This document shows positions 1 through 6,075 of a stretch of 9,284 bases of DNA, piece by piece. Within the stretch, counting starts at the first letter, position 1; each line of letters opens with the position of its first letter. Made by a program: the position numbers and the translations under genes. This DNA is from an uncultured Mucilaginibacter sp. GTDB taxonomy: Bacteria; Bacteroidota; Bacteroidia; Sphingobacteriales; Sphingobacteriaceae. Below the pieces are notes generated by a model, which was given only the letters and a program-made list of their open reading frames with translations, was not told the DNA's origin and ran no database searches. The DNA lies in assembly GCA_946479225.1 (NCBI GenBank), contig CAMLFI010000078.1, positions 1-9,284 of the forward strand, in the 5' to 3' direction.

Positions 1-41
1 ATTATCCCCGCCCCGGCCAAGTTTGCAAATGGTCGCACACA

Positions 42-64
42 AATTTAAGCGTCCCGCTTAAATT
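42..64. repeat. Perfect inverted repeat / hairpin in intergenic DNA
   Basis: Arms AATTTAAGCG (42-51) and CGCTTAAATT (55-64) are exact reverse complements around a 3-nt TCC loop. A second, outer pairing GTCG (32-35) with CGAC (67-70) could extend the structure across an internal loop. There is no T-tract after it, so it does not look like a simple terminator for a gene left of the window. The surrounding 1-176 is non-coding as far as I can see. The GC-rich flanks and compact palindrome resemble the dispersed intergenic palindromes of Sphingobacteriaceae genomes, but that is inference from this single copy. Confidence 0.6.
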
Positions 65-176
65 GCCGACTTCGCCCGAACCCCTCCAGCCCCCGCTACA
101 AAAAAATTTCAAGCCCAGTGTAATATTATTTGATATCAGCCACTAATCATGTAAATAGCACTTAAACAATAACAAA

Positions 177-671
177 TTGAGCATAGATTTTTACCAGACA
201 TCTATTGTACCCTTTGCAGGCATCATTATCAAAATCTGCCGAGCGTACACCAATTCGCAGGAAGATTTTGAGGATTACTACCAGGAAGTATGCCTGCAAA
301 TTTGGCGAAGCAAAGAAACCTTTCATGAGCAATGCCAATGGTCGACATGGGTTTACCGGGTGTCGCTGAATGTGTGTCTTACACTGCTCAAGAAACATAA
401 AAAGAACGGGAAAACGTATTTCACTTCCGATCCGTTACCTGACTTTGTAACCACTGAAAACAGGGCTTTTAAAGATGAGCCTTTAAATCAGCTATACATC
501 GCCATAAAGCAATTGTCAGAAGTTGACAGGGCAATCATCTTACTCTACCTGGAAGAAAAGCCCTACCAGGAAGTTGCCGAAATATTGGATACGACAGCTA
601 ATAATGTTGCCGTGCGAGTGGGCAGAATTAAAGAACGTTTAAAAAAATTATTGGATGGAAAACTCAATTGA
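177..671 (+). CDS. ECF-type RNA polymerase sigma factor (sigma-70 family)
   Basis: A 164-residue protein with the two-domain layout of extracytoplasmic-function sigma factors, which bind core RNA polymerase in the cytoplasm and direct it to a small set of promoters. Region 2 lies at about 12-76, with the core-binding stretch EDFEDYYQEVCLQIW followed by the WSTWVYRVSLN helix. Region 4 lies at about 103-158, with the helix-turn-helix KPYQEVAEILDTTANNVAVRV. The frame opens only at about 159 and has no ATG before the conserved region, so TTG at 177 is the likely start; an A-rich leader (AAACAATAA at 164-172) precedes it. The next gene starts inside this one (17-nt overlap), implying translational coupling. 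No target promoter could be deduced. The family call is firm; the regulon is unknown. Confidence 0.9.
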   Translation: MSIDFYQTSIVPFAGIIIKICRAYTNSQEDFEDYYQEVCLQIWRSKETFHEQCQWSTWVYRVSLNVCLTLLKKHKKNGKTYFTSDPLPDFVTTENRAFKDEPLNQLYIAIKQLSEVDRAIILLYLEEKPYQEVAEILDTTANNVAVRVGRIKERLKKLLDGKLN

Positions 672-1290
672 ACATATATGGAAACAGGGCTTTCTGAACG
701 AAAGCAGCTTGGTTGCGCCGCAAGTTAACGACTTGTATAATCGTAAATCGATCAATGTGGTTGAGCGGATAAAACAGCGGATGAAGCAGCAAAAAACGGT
801 ATCGCTTATAATCATATTATCAACACCTGTGATATTTTATTTTCTGGGGGCCTTTTGGTATGGGTTAGCTTTTACAGTTTCAGCGTTCATTATATCAAGG
901 TATATGAAGGGCCAGTTAAATTCCATAAGAACGTTGGATCATGGCGCAACCAGTTATGACTATCTTAAATCGTTTAACGATTGTTTGAAAGATAATTTCA
1001 GGAAGACAGAGAAGATAGTACGCTTTTCCTTGCCGCTATATGTATTAATAGGGCTTAGCGGTACATGGGCCTCATGGAACAAACTAGGGATCTTAACAAT
1101 TTTGCAACAAAGGCATCCAACAGTAAATGTTGAATTATACGCTTTGCTCTATCTGGCGACAGGCATGCTGGTGGCGATTTTATTTCCGGTTAAATTATAC
1201 AGATGGGAAGTGCGTATGACATACGGACGTTTGCTTGATAAGTTAAAGGAAACCATCGCCGAAATGGAAAAACTGAAGCAAGGAGAATAA
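655..1290 (+). CDS. Unrecognised four-helix membrane protein coupled to the sigma factor
   Basis: I do not recognise a named family. The 211-residue protein has a hydrophilic N-terminus of about 48 residues ending in a basic stretch (ERIKQRMKQQK), two closely spaced membrane helices at about 49-64 and 66-82, a soluble segment of about 40 residues, helices at about 125-141 and 161-178, and a charged C-terminal helix (LLDKLKETIAEMEKLKQ) that could form a coiled coil. By the positive-inside rule both ends would be cytoplasmic. Its ATG lies 17 nt inside the sigma gene, so the two are almost certainly co-translated. Membrane proteins in this position often sequester the sigma factor, so an anti-sigma or sensor role is a reasonable guess. 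No zinc-binding anti-sigma (HxxxCxxC) or FecR domain is visible, so that function is inference from context only. Confidence 0.8.
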   Translation: MENSIEHIWKQGFLNESSLVAPQVNDLYNRKSINVVERIKQRMKQQKTVSLIIILSTPVIFYFLGAFWYGLAFTVSAFIISRYMKGQLNSIRTLDHGATSYDYLKSFNDCLKDNFRKTEKIVRFSLPLYVLIGLSGTWASWNKLGILTILQQRHPTVNVELYALLYLATGMLVAILFPVKLYRWEVRMTYGRLLDKLKETIAEMEKLKQGE

Positions 1291-1294
1291 AAGA

Positions 1295-1302
1295 TATATT
1301 TG
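1295..1302 (+). promoter_or_regulatory. Candidate internal promoter -7 box (TATATTTG)
   Basis: TATATTTG matches the Bacteroidota primary-sigma -7 consensus TAnnTTTG exactly. It lies between the membrane protein stop and the hydrolase ATG at 1327, which would give a leader of roughly 17-20 nt. No TTG is found at the expected -33 spacing, so this could be chance in AT-rich DNA. If real, the hydrolase can be expressed without the sigma operon. Confidence 0.35.
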
Positions 1303-1326
1303 AAATAACCTAATACCTTTATAATC

Positions 1327-2733
1327 ATGAAAAAGATAACCTTTATATTGATGCTGTCAGTTGTAGCTTTTAACTTGAAAGCTCAGGACATAACCGGCGA
1401 CTGGTACGGCGCGATAAAAATTGCCGGGGCCAAGCTTCATCTGGTATTTCACATTAACAAATCGGGAGATGTTTATTCTACTATAATGGATAGTCCTGAT
1501 CAGAATGCAAAGGGCCTTGGTACCGATAAAACAACAGTTAATAACAATGAAATTACTATTGAAGCCAATAAGTTTGGCATTAAATATACCGGAACTTATA
1601 AGCCCGACAGCAGCATAATTAATGGAACCTTTACACAGGGCGCGCTTAACACACCACTCATACTGACGCATAACACGCCCAAAGAACAAGGTAAACGACC
1701 ACAGGACCCGCCGGCTTTTCCTTATAAACAGGAAGAAGTGACTTTCCTCAATGCAAAAGCAGGCAATATGCTTTCGGGTACATTAACTACGCCTTCAGAT
1801 GGTAAAGCCTCAAAGATCGTAATATTGATTTCCGGTTCGGGCCCGCAAAACAGGAACGAGGAACTACAGGGCATGGACCATCGCCCGTTTTTAGTTTTGA
1901 GCGATTGGCTTACCCGAAACGGCATAGCAGTACTACGTTATGACGACAGGGGAGTTGGTAAATCAACGGGTAACTTTGCTGCTGCCACAACAGCTGACTT
2001 TGCTGATGATGCGGAAGCTGCGGTAAAATATATACAGGCAAGGCCAGACCTAAATAAACTAGCCATTGGTTTAATAGGCCACAGCGAAGGCGGAATGATA
2101 GCCCCTATAGTTGCCGCCAGAAATAATGCTGTGAAGTTTATCTGCTTGTTAGCAGGCCCTGGTGTCCCTATGACTGAACTGTTAACACAACAACAGAAAG
2201 ATCAATTCCGCATAGCGGGAATGAGCGCCGAAGTTATGAAGGCACCGATGGCCCTTACCAAAAATTTAGTTGCGTTTATATTTGATAATCCCGGCCTTAA
2301 AGGTGCTGAACTCAAAGCTAAAGCAGATACAATCATATTTCGTGGTCTAAGTGCCTATCCGCCCGAAGCGCTTGCCAAAGAGTCTAAACAGATTATGGCA
2401 AACAGAATAACTACCCAATGGCTTTCACCCTGGTATCGATACGCCTTAACTCTTAAACCGGCCGACTACCTCATCAAAATTAAATGCCCGGTTCTGTCAA
2501 TAAATGGCACCTTAGACATTCAGGTTGAAAGCACGAGCAACCTCGCGGGCATTAAAGCAGCGTTACAAAAAGCCGGTAATAAAAATCATGAAGAGGTAGC
2601 ACTACCGGGACTTAATCACCTGTTTCAGGCAGCTAAAACCGGTAGTATGAATGAGTATGCTGAGATAGAGGAGACTTTTAATCCGGGGGCATTGGAGAAA
2701 GTGTCAAGCTGGATAAATGGATTGGGGTTTTAG
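1327..2733 (+). CDS. Secreted alpha/beta-hydrolase (serine esterase/peptidase-like) with N-terminal beta domain
   Basis: The 468-residue protein begins with a signal peptide (basic MKK, hydrophobic core, end at about A19/Q20), so it is exported. Residues about 21-115 (starting DITGDWYGAIK) look like a small beta-rich accessory domain. Residues about 134-468 form an alpha/beta-hydrolase fold: oxyanion-side motif ISGSGPQNRNEE at 169-179, YDDRGVGKSTG at 205-215, nucleophile elbow GHSEGG with Ser253, acid Asp397 in NGTLDIQV and His431 in LPGLNHLFQ. The catalytic triad is therefore complete. Related proteins are annotated as alpha/beta-hydrolases or S9-like peptidases; the substrate (ester or peptide) cannot be told from sequence. 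It is the third gene after the sigma factor, 36 nt behind the membrane protein, so it may be an output of that module, although a possible separate promoter lies in the gap. Confidence 0.88.
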   Translation: MKKITFILMLSVVAFNLKAQDITGDWYGAIKIAGAKLHLVFHINKSGDVYSTIMDSPDQNAKGLGTDKTTVNNNEITIEANKFGIKYTGTYKPDSSIINGTFTQGALNTPLILTHNTPKEQGKRPQDPPAFPYKQEEVTFLNAKAGNMLSGTLTTPSDGKASKIVILISGSGPQNRNEELQGMDHRPFLVLSDWLTRNGIAVLRYDDRGVGKSTGNFAAATTADFADDAEAAVKYIQARPDLNKLAIGLIGHSEGGMIAPIVAARNNAVKFICLLAGPGVPMTELLTQQQKDQFRIAGMSAEVMKAPMALTKNLVAFIFDNPGLKGAELKAKADTIIFRGLSAYPPEALAKESKQIMANRITTQWLSPWYRYALTLKPADYLIKIKCPVLSINGTLDIQVESTSNLAGIKAALQKAGNKNHEEVALPGLNHLFQAAKTGSMNEYAEIEETFNPGALEKVSSWINGLGF

Positions 2734-2926
2734 TTAAGGGGGCAATTAAGTAGTTTCAGGGCTTACCTTTCAAATCGTACTGGAACAGGAACGTAAGTTT
2801 ATTTTGGCAATTCTTGCAATAGATTAATATTCCTTAACTTGTTGTCGGGTTTTAATCGCAAACCGGCCCGGCTTCTGGCTGGCCCTTTTACCTTTAATAT
2901 GCCTTACCCTATTTCAATTTGCTATA

Positions 2927-3658
2927 ATGATTAAATACAAATCTCTGTACCTGTGGATGTTGATCCCAATGATTGTAATGCAAATTGGGATTTTTAGAGA
3001 TTATTGGGGCGATTTTTATGATAATGCCTGGTCTGTGCATATCCATTACTGGACCGGGACGATCTGGTATTTATATTTGATCATTCAGCCTTATTTCGCG
3101 ACACATGGACAAATGTCCCGGCACCGAACAAATGGCATTATCGGAATGTTTATTGCCGGTGGTGTGTGCCTTACGGCGCTAAGTATGATGAACAGAGACC
3201 TAATGAACGCGCAGATGGCATTAGCTAATCCACAGCGCTTCGGACCCTTTCAATCCTGGTTTTTCTTTGGTGTTGCCGCAGTTGAAATTGTAATGATGTC
3301 GGCCTTTGGATATGCCATTATAATGAGTATTATCCGGCGAAAACAGGTAGAAGATCATGCATGGTGGCTCATATCAACTGTTTTTCTGATTATGATGCCG
3401 GCTTTAGGCAGAGGAGTGCAAAACTTATACGTTGGTATAAATGCACAGTATTGGCCCAATATTGATATTATGATTCCGATTTATATAGCCCAGGCACTTA
3501 TATTATTAATGCTATTTGCAGCGGCATGGAAGTATGGTAAATTTAAACATCCCGCCACTTACCTTGCGGTTGGCGTTAATGTCTTTATTTTTTTATTGGA
3601 ACCTATAGGTCGGTCAAAAGATGTTCAGTTGCTGTTAAAACTATTGGTGAAAGGTTAA
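2927..3658 (+). CDS. Seven-helix integral membrane protein, DUF2306-like, conserved-histidine type
   Basis: The 243-residue protein is strongly hydrophobic, with likely membrane helices at about 7-24, 38-58, 70-88, 109-135, 144-162, 180-200 and 210-228. It carries the pattern H-x-H...W....QP.....G....HR..G (His38, His40, His66) and a later DHAWW (His144) at the start of a helix. This spacing recalls uncharacterised DUF2306-type membrane proteins, and histidines at helix ends could ligate haem or metal, but I cannot prove membership. The upstream 193 bp (2734-2926) is non-coding, with only weak promoter-like matches. Its stop codon overlaps that of the convergent CoA-binding gene. The gene is certain; the function is unknown. 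Confidence 0.82.
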   Translation: MIKYKSLYLWMLIPMIVMQIGIFRDYWGDFYDNAWSVHIHYWTGTIWYLYLIIQPYFATHGQMSRHRTNGIIGMFIAGGVCLTALSMMNRDLMNAQMALANPQRFGPFQSWFFFGVAAVEIVMMSAFGYAIIMSIIRRKQVEDHAWWLISTVFLIMMPALGRGVQNLYVGINAQYWPNIDIMIPIYIAQALILLMLFAAAWKYGKFKHPATYLAVGVNVFIFLLEPIGRSKDVQLLLKLLVKG

Positions 3659-4020
3659 TACTCCCCAATACTCAACATCACCAAAGTACAAGCATAAACT
3701 GTTTCAATCCCCTGCTCATTGGCCATTTTTTGCAGTTCGCCATTCTCTGTTCCGGGGTTAAATATTATTCGTTTAGGGTGGGTGCTTAATATATAGTCGT
3801 ACAGGGGCTCCTGGTTGCGGGTTCCCACATACATGGTTATAGTATCTATATCGTCATGTATAGTTTCAGGCTTTTCAATAGGTACGCCTGCCACTTCGCC
3901 GGTGCGTTTTCCCACATTCACAATGGTATGGCCTCTATCTTTTAAGCGATTAGCTGCCAGGTAGGCATAGCGTGATGGGTCTGGCGTGGCACCTAATATC
4001 AATGTTTTTTTATCTGCCAT
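3655..4020 (-). CDS. CoA-binding domain protein (YccU/COG1832 type)
   Basis: A 121-residue single-domain Rossmann-fold protein. It shows the family signature near the N-terminus (LILGATPDPSRYAYLAANRL, residues 7-26), then GHTIVNVGKRTGEVAGVPI, then IIFNPGTENGEL (85-96), and the C-terminal ACTLVML with Cys111. This matches the small CoA-binding proteins related to the N-terminal domain of succinyl-CoA ligase alpha subunits. Family members bind CoA, but their physiological role is unsettled; protein CoAlation or metabolite binding has been considered. Length is normal for the family (about 120-140 residues). It is transcribed alone, away from the second sigma module, and converges on the preceding membrane protein gene with overlapping stops. 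No convincing promoter box was seen upstream; a small dyad (GTATT-CA-AATAC, 4032-4043) lies 12 nt before the start. Confidence 0.9.
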   Translation of the reverse strand: MADKKTLILGATPDPSRYAYLAANRLKDRGHTIVNVGKRTGEVAGVPIEKPETIHDDIDTITMYVGTRNQEPLYDYILSTHPKRIIFNPGTENGELQKMANEQGIETVYACTLVMLSIGEY

Positions 4021-4102
4021 AATATATATAGGTATTCAAATACTGCGCCAAAAGCGGCCTGTCAGCTGTATATTGACTCACCCGACTTTGCTGCGCTCGT
4101 CA

Positions 4103-4130
4103 CCCTCTCTTCCGCAAGCGGAAAAGAGGG
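4103..4130. repeat. Strong 13-bp hairpin repeat in the divergent intergenic region
   Basis: Arms 4103-4115 (CCCTCTCTTCCGC) and 4118-4130 (GCGGAAAAGAGGG) pair at 12 of 13 positions, with a single C/A mismatch, around an AA turn. On the + strand it is followed by GTTTCTTT, so it could terminate read-through transcription. However, it lies between two divergent genes, where no terminator is needed. Preceding text (CTGCGCTCGTCACC) is GC-rich and unlike the AT-rich promoter DNA that follows. A dispersed intergenic repeat unit is a good alternative explanation; one copy cannot decide. Confidence 0.6.
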
Positions 4131-4169
4131 GTTTCTTTGGTATTTATTAGGTTCTCCCAACCCCGCCCC

Positions 4170-4189
4170 AAAATAATTTAAAATAATTT
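4170..4189 (+). repeat. Tandem duplicate of AAAATAATTT upstream of the sigma gene
   Basis: Two perfect, directly adjacent copies of the 10-mer AAAATAATTT (4170-4179, 4180-4189) lie about 50 nt before the second sigma gene. The 10-bp period places both copies on the same face of the helix, as expected for an UP-like element or a regulator site, but an AT-rich coincidence is possible. A near -7 box, TATCTTTA (4217-4224; 7 of 8 to TAnnTTTG), lies downstream of it. Confidence 0.4.
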
Positions 4190-4239
4190 GAAATGTTTTA
4201 AAGGGTCAGTCGTCTATATCTTTATAAAACAATAAAACG

Positions 4240-4812
4240 TTGATCACGACCGTAATGCCCGAAGACAAAAACAGCCATATCCTTCAAACAATAAAGGACT
4301 ATGGTAAAAGCTTGCTGGGCTTTATCCGTAAGCGGGTGAAGAGCGATGCCGATGCCGAAGATATTCTGCAGGATGTCTGGTTTCAGTTTAGCTCGGTGGT
4401 TAATGCGCAGCCGATTGAGCAGACAGGCGCCTGGCTGTATAAAGTGGCGAGGAATAAAATTACGGATAAGCATAAAAAGCGGTCGGAGAGTTTACTGGAT
4501 GACCTGTTTATTACTGATAGTGATGACGACGACACAACGGATCTGCAGGCCATTTTAATGACCGATGAGGTAACACCCGAGACCGCTTACCTGCGTAACC
4601 TGTTTTGGGAGCAGCTTTTTGTAGCATTAGATGAACTGCCCGAAGAACAGCGCCAGGTTTTTATTTGGCAGGAAATGGATGATATGACGTTCCAGGAAAT
4701 TGCCGAACTGACGGGAGTGAATGTAAACACGCTGGTATCGCGCAAGCGGTACGCGGTGCTGCACCTGCGCAATAGACTACAACAATTGTATTTAGATATA
4801 ACACGATATTAA
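4240..4812 (+). CDS. ECF-type RNA polymerase sigma factor (sigma-70 family), second module
   Basis: The 190-residue protein has region 2 at about 16-80 (DADAEDILQDVWFQF, then TGAWLYKVARNKITDKHKK) and region 4 at about 122-180 (LDELPEEQRQVFIWQEMDDMTFQEIAELTGVNV is the core, with helix-turn-helix TFQEIAELTGVNVNTLVSRKR). An acidic linker (DSDDDDTTD) joins them. It should recruit RNA polymerase to a small regulon. Two starts are possible: TTG at 4240, preceded by the A-rich leader AAACAATAA typical of Bacteroidota initiation, or ATG at 4255 (185 residues), which fits homolog N-termini beginning near MPEDKN. I list the TTG because the leader matches that of the other sigma gene in the window. The downstream membrane protein gene is 13 nt away and surely co-transcribed. 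It is not closely similar to the first sigma factor. Confidence 0.88.
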   Translation: MITTVMPEDKNSHILQTIKDYGKSLLGFIRKRVKSDADAEDILQDVWFQFSSVVNAQPIEQTGAWLYKVARNKITDKHKKRSESLLDDLFITDSDDDDTTDLQAILMTDEVTPETAYLRNLFWEQLFVALDELPEEQRQVFIWQEMDDMTFQEIAELTGVNVNTLVSRKRYAVLHLRNRLQQLYLDITRY

Positions 4813-4825
4813 AGAATTTAAGAAA

Positions 4826-5221
4826 ATGAAAAAAGTATTTTACAGAGGAAGGTTCATATTTATACCGCTGGCGGTGGCAGCCTTCCTGTCGCTGGTAAGC
4901 TTCGCGGTAATGACCTTATGGAATTGCCTGGTGCCCGGCATATTTGGATTTAGCGCTATAACCTTTTGGCAGGCTATGGGCCTGTTTGTACTATGCAAAC
5001 TGTTATTTGGTTTTGGCCGTGGCGGACACAAAGGCTGCGGACCGTGCGGTGGTGGCCGTGCACCGTGGATGCGCTGGAAAATGAAAGAGAAACTGACCAA
5101 CATGTCGCCCGAGGAGCGCGAAGAATTCAAACAAAAAATGAAGGAACGCTGCGGTCATCATCCGTTTGCCAACAAATGGAACGACTGGGCAGACGACGAT
5201 GCAAAAAAATCTGAAGAATAA
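4826..5221 (+). CDS. Small Gly/Cys-rich two-helix membrane protein, sigma-factor partner
   Basis: A 131-residue protein with membrane helices at about 10-30 and 43-62. Between them lies a conserved-looking segment, LWNCLVPGIFG then ITFWQAMGLFVLCKLLFG, a pattern I associate with small uncharacterised membrane proteins in Bacteroidota and related phyla. After the second helix comes a Gly-rich loop with a CxxC (HKGCGPCGGG, Cys71/Cys74), then a charged helix MSPEEREEFKQKMKERCGHH (93-112) reminiscent of the helical repeats in Spy/CpxP-like metal or envelope-stress proteins, and an acidic tail. Cysteines 34, 57, 71, 74 and 109 plus His68 and His111-112 could bind metal. It follows the sigma gene by 13 nt, so a regulatory link is likely by context. 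No classical anti-sigma domain is visible; function remains inference. Confidence 0.78.
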   Translation: MKKVFYRGRFIFIPLAVAAFLSLVSFAVMTLWNCLVPGIFGFSAITFWQAMGLFVLCKLLFGFGRGGHKGCGPCGGGRAPWMRWKMKEKLTNMSPEEREEFKQKMKERCGHHPFANKWNDWADDDAKKSEE

Positions 5222-5260
5222 CAGGTAAAAATGTCCTGTTTGAATTAACATGATCGTTAT

Positions 5261-5299
5261 AACAGCAGAGGGACTGGTTTTATCAATCCTTCTGCTGTT
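5261..5299 (+). terminator. Strong stem-loop between the membrane protein and the HMA-like gene
   Basis: AACAGCAGAGGGA (5261-5273) pairs with TCCTTCTGCTGTT (5287-5299) over 13 positions, one being a G-U pair in RNA, around a 13-nt loop. Only a short TTT (5298-5300) follows, so it is either a weak intrinsic terminator or an attenuator/mRNA-stabilising structure between the sigma operon and the gene at 5323. A smaller dyad, AACAGG/CCTGTT (5220-5225, 5235-5240), overlaps the preceding stop codon. Confidence 0.45.
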
Positions 5300-5322
5300 T
5301 ACAAACCATAATCAATAAGAAC

Positions 5323-5541
5323 ATGAACGTACTGGTATTTACAACAAGTGTTTCGGCACCGCATCAGGTTGATAGCATTAAACCCCTGCTAAGTTCGCGC
5401 CCCGAAATTGAGGACTGGAATTTTGACTTGGAAGATTGCGATAATATTTTACGGATAGTGTCTGATGACAAGTTATCGCCACGGTATATCGAGTCGATAT
5501 TAAATAAGGCAGGGTTTGCTTGTGAGGAGCTAGCGTATTAG
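5323..5541 (+). CDS. Small ferredoxin-like-fold protein, HMA-like but without CxxC
   Basis: A 72-residue protein whose predicted order is beta (1-10), helix (14-24), beta (30-37), beta (41-46), helix (52-63), beta (66-70), the beta-alpha-beta-beta-alpha-beta pattern of heavy-metal-associated (HMA) domains and copper chaperones. The position that carries the metal-binding CxxC in such chaperones is TTSVSAP here, so copper binding in the usual way is not expected. The two cysteines present (Cys39, Cys67) are far from that loop. Small proteins of this kind are common in Bacteroidota and generally uncharacterised. It lies about 100 nt behind the sigma/membrane-protein pair on the same strand, beyond a strong stem-loop, so co-transcription is possible but not certain. 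Confidence 0.75.
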   Translation: MNVLVFTTSVSAPHQVDSIKPLLSSRPEIEDWNFDLEDCDNILRIVSDDKLSPRYIESILNKAGFACEELAY

Positions 5542-5563
5542 CCCCCTAACCCCCTAAAGGGGG
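5542..5563. terminator. C/G-rich hairpin repeat between convergent genes
   Basis: Two tandem octamers CCCCCTAA (5542-5549, 5550-5557) are followed by AGGGGG (5558-5563), which can pair with either CCCCCT. It sits directly after the stop of the gene ending at 5541 and before the end of the convergent DinB-like gene, where a bidirectional terminator is expected. There is no U-tract. Similar C5TAA...G5 units occur widely between genes in Bacteroidota, so it may be one copy of a dispersed repeat; that statement is from general knowledge. Confidence 0.5.
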
Positions 5564-5593
5564 AACGAAGAGCGCTGCAAATACATGAAGCAA

Positions 5594-6070
5594 TCAGGAA
5601 ACAACCTTCACCAACAACCCAATCTGCCCCTGGTGATAAATATGATGCTGAATTAAACCGCGCACCAACTCTGCGTAAGTAAAAACAGGGATATCCTCTC
5701 GTTCGTCTATAATAGGCTCGTCCCATTTTTTTTCCGGGAAATCCTGGATGGCCCTTAACAAGTTGGTGTTTACCAATTTCAAATCATCCAGATATAAGTT
5801 CCATTTTAGCTCGTCAAAATCACCCGGATCGGGCCAGTCGCCGCCTAAAGGCAGGCTTGCAGGCTTTTCGTTTATGCGGTCTATAACTTCTTCGGTCCAG
5901 CTTATCATATGCAAAACAATTTCTGCTATAGTATGCGCGCCGCCCGGCGGGCGTTTAGCGGCGTTTTCAAAAGTAATGCCCGTTAGCGTAACGTAAACAG
6001 CATTACCATACCAGGGTTGGCCCCACAGTACATTCTTTAGTTCGGATTGAAGTTGGGTTGATGTATTCAT
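5594..6070 (-). CDS. DinB-like putative metal-dependent protein
   Basis: A 158-residue protein of the DinB/YfiT four-helix-bundle superfamily, whose members bind a divalent metal through three histidines and include thiol transferases and hydrolases. The likely ligands are visible: His54 (IVLHMISW) at the end of helix 2, and His142 and His146 in the C-terminal HHIYHQGQIGLL. The N-terminus (LQSELKNVLWGQPWYG) fits the first helix. I chose the ATG at 6068-6070: a start 36 nt further upstream is open but would overlap the preceding gene and add an atypical MCCSSSRKNIKH leader. The gap to the upstream FAD gene stop is only 5 nt, so both are probably on one transcript. Despite the family name there is no evidence of a DNA-damage role; the substrate is unknown. 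Confidence 0.87.
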   Translation of the reverse strand: MNTSTQLQSELKNVLWGQPWYGNAVYVTLTGITFENAAKRPPGGAHTIAEIVLHMISWTEEVIDRINEKPASLPLGGDWPDPGDFDELKWNLYLDDLKLVNTNLLRAIQDFPEKKWDEPIIDEREDIPVFTYAELVRGLIQHHIYHQGQIGLLVKVVS

Positions 6071-6075
6071 ATGCT

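Noticed and set aside
124..132. TATTATTTG as a -7 box for the first sigma gene
   Set aside because: It has three rather than two bases between TA and TTTG and no TTG at -33, so it does not fit the consensus.
2865..2886. GC-rich GGCC...GGCC stretch as terminator of the hydrolase gene
   Set aside because: Pairing is imperfect beyond four bases, and it lies about 130 nt after the stop codon.
4032..4043. Dyad GTATT-CA-AATAC upstream of the CoA-binding gene as an operator
   Set aside because: Only 5-bp AT-rich arms; short enough to arise by chance, so not listed as a feature.
4346..4558. Overlapping + strand frame inside the second sigma gene
   Set aside because: Different frame of a gene with clear sigma regions 2 and 4; no independent support.
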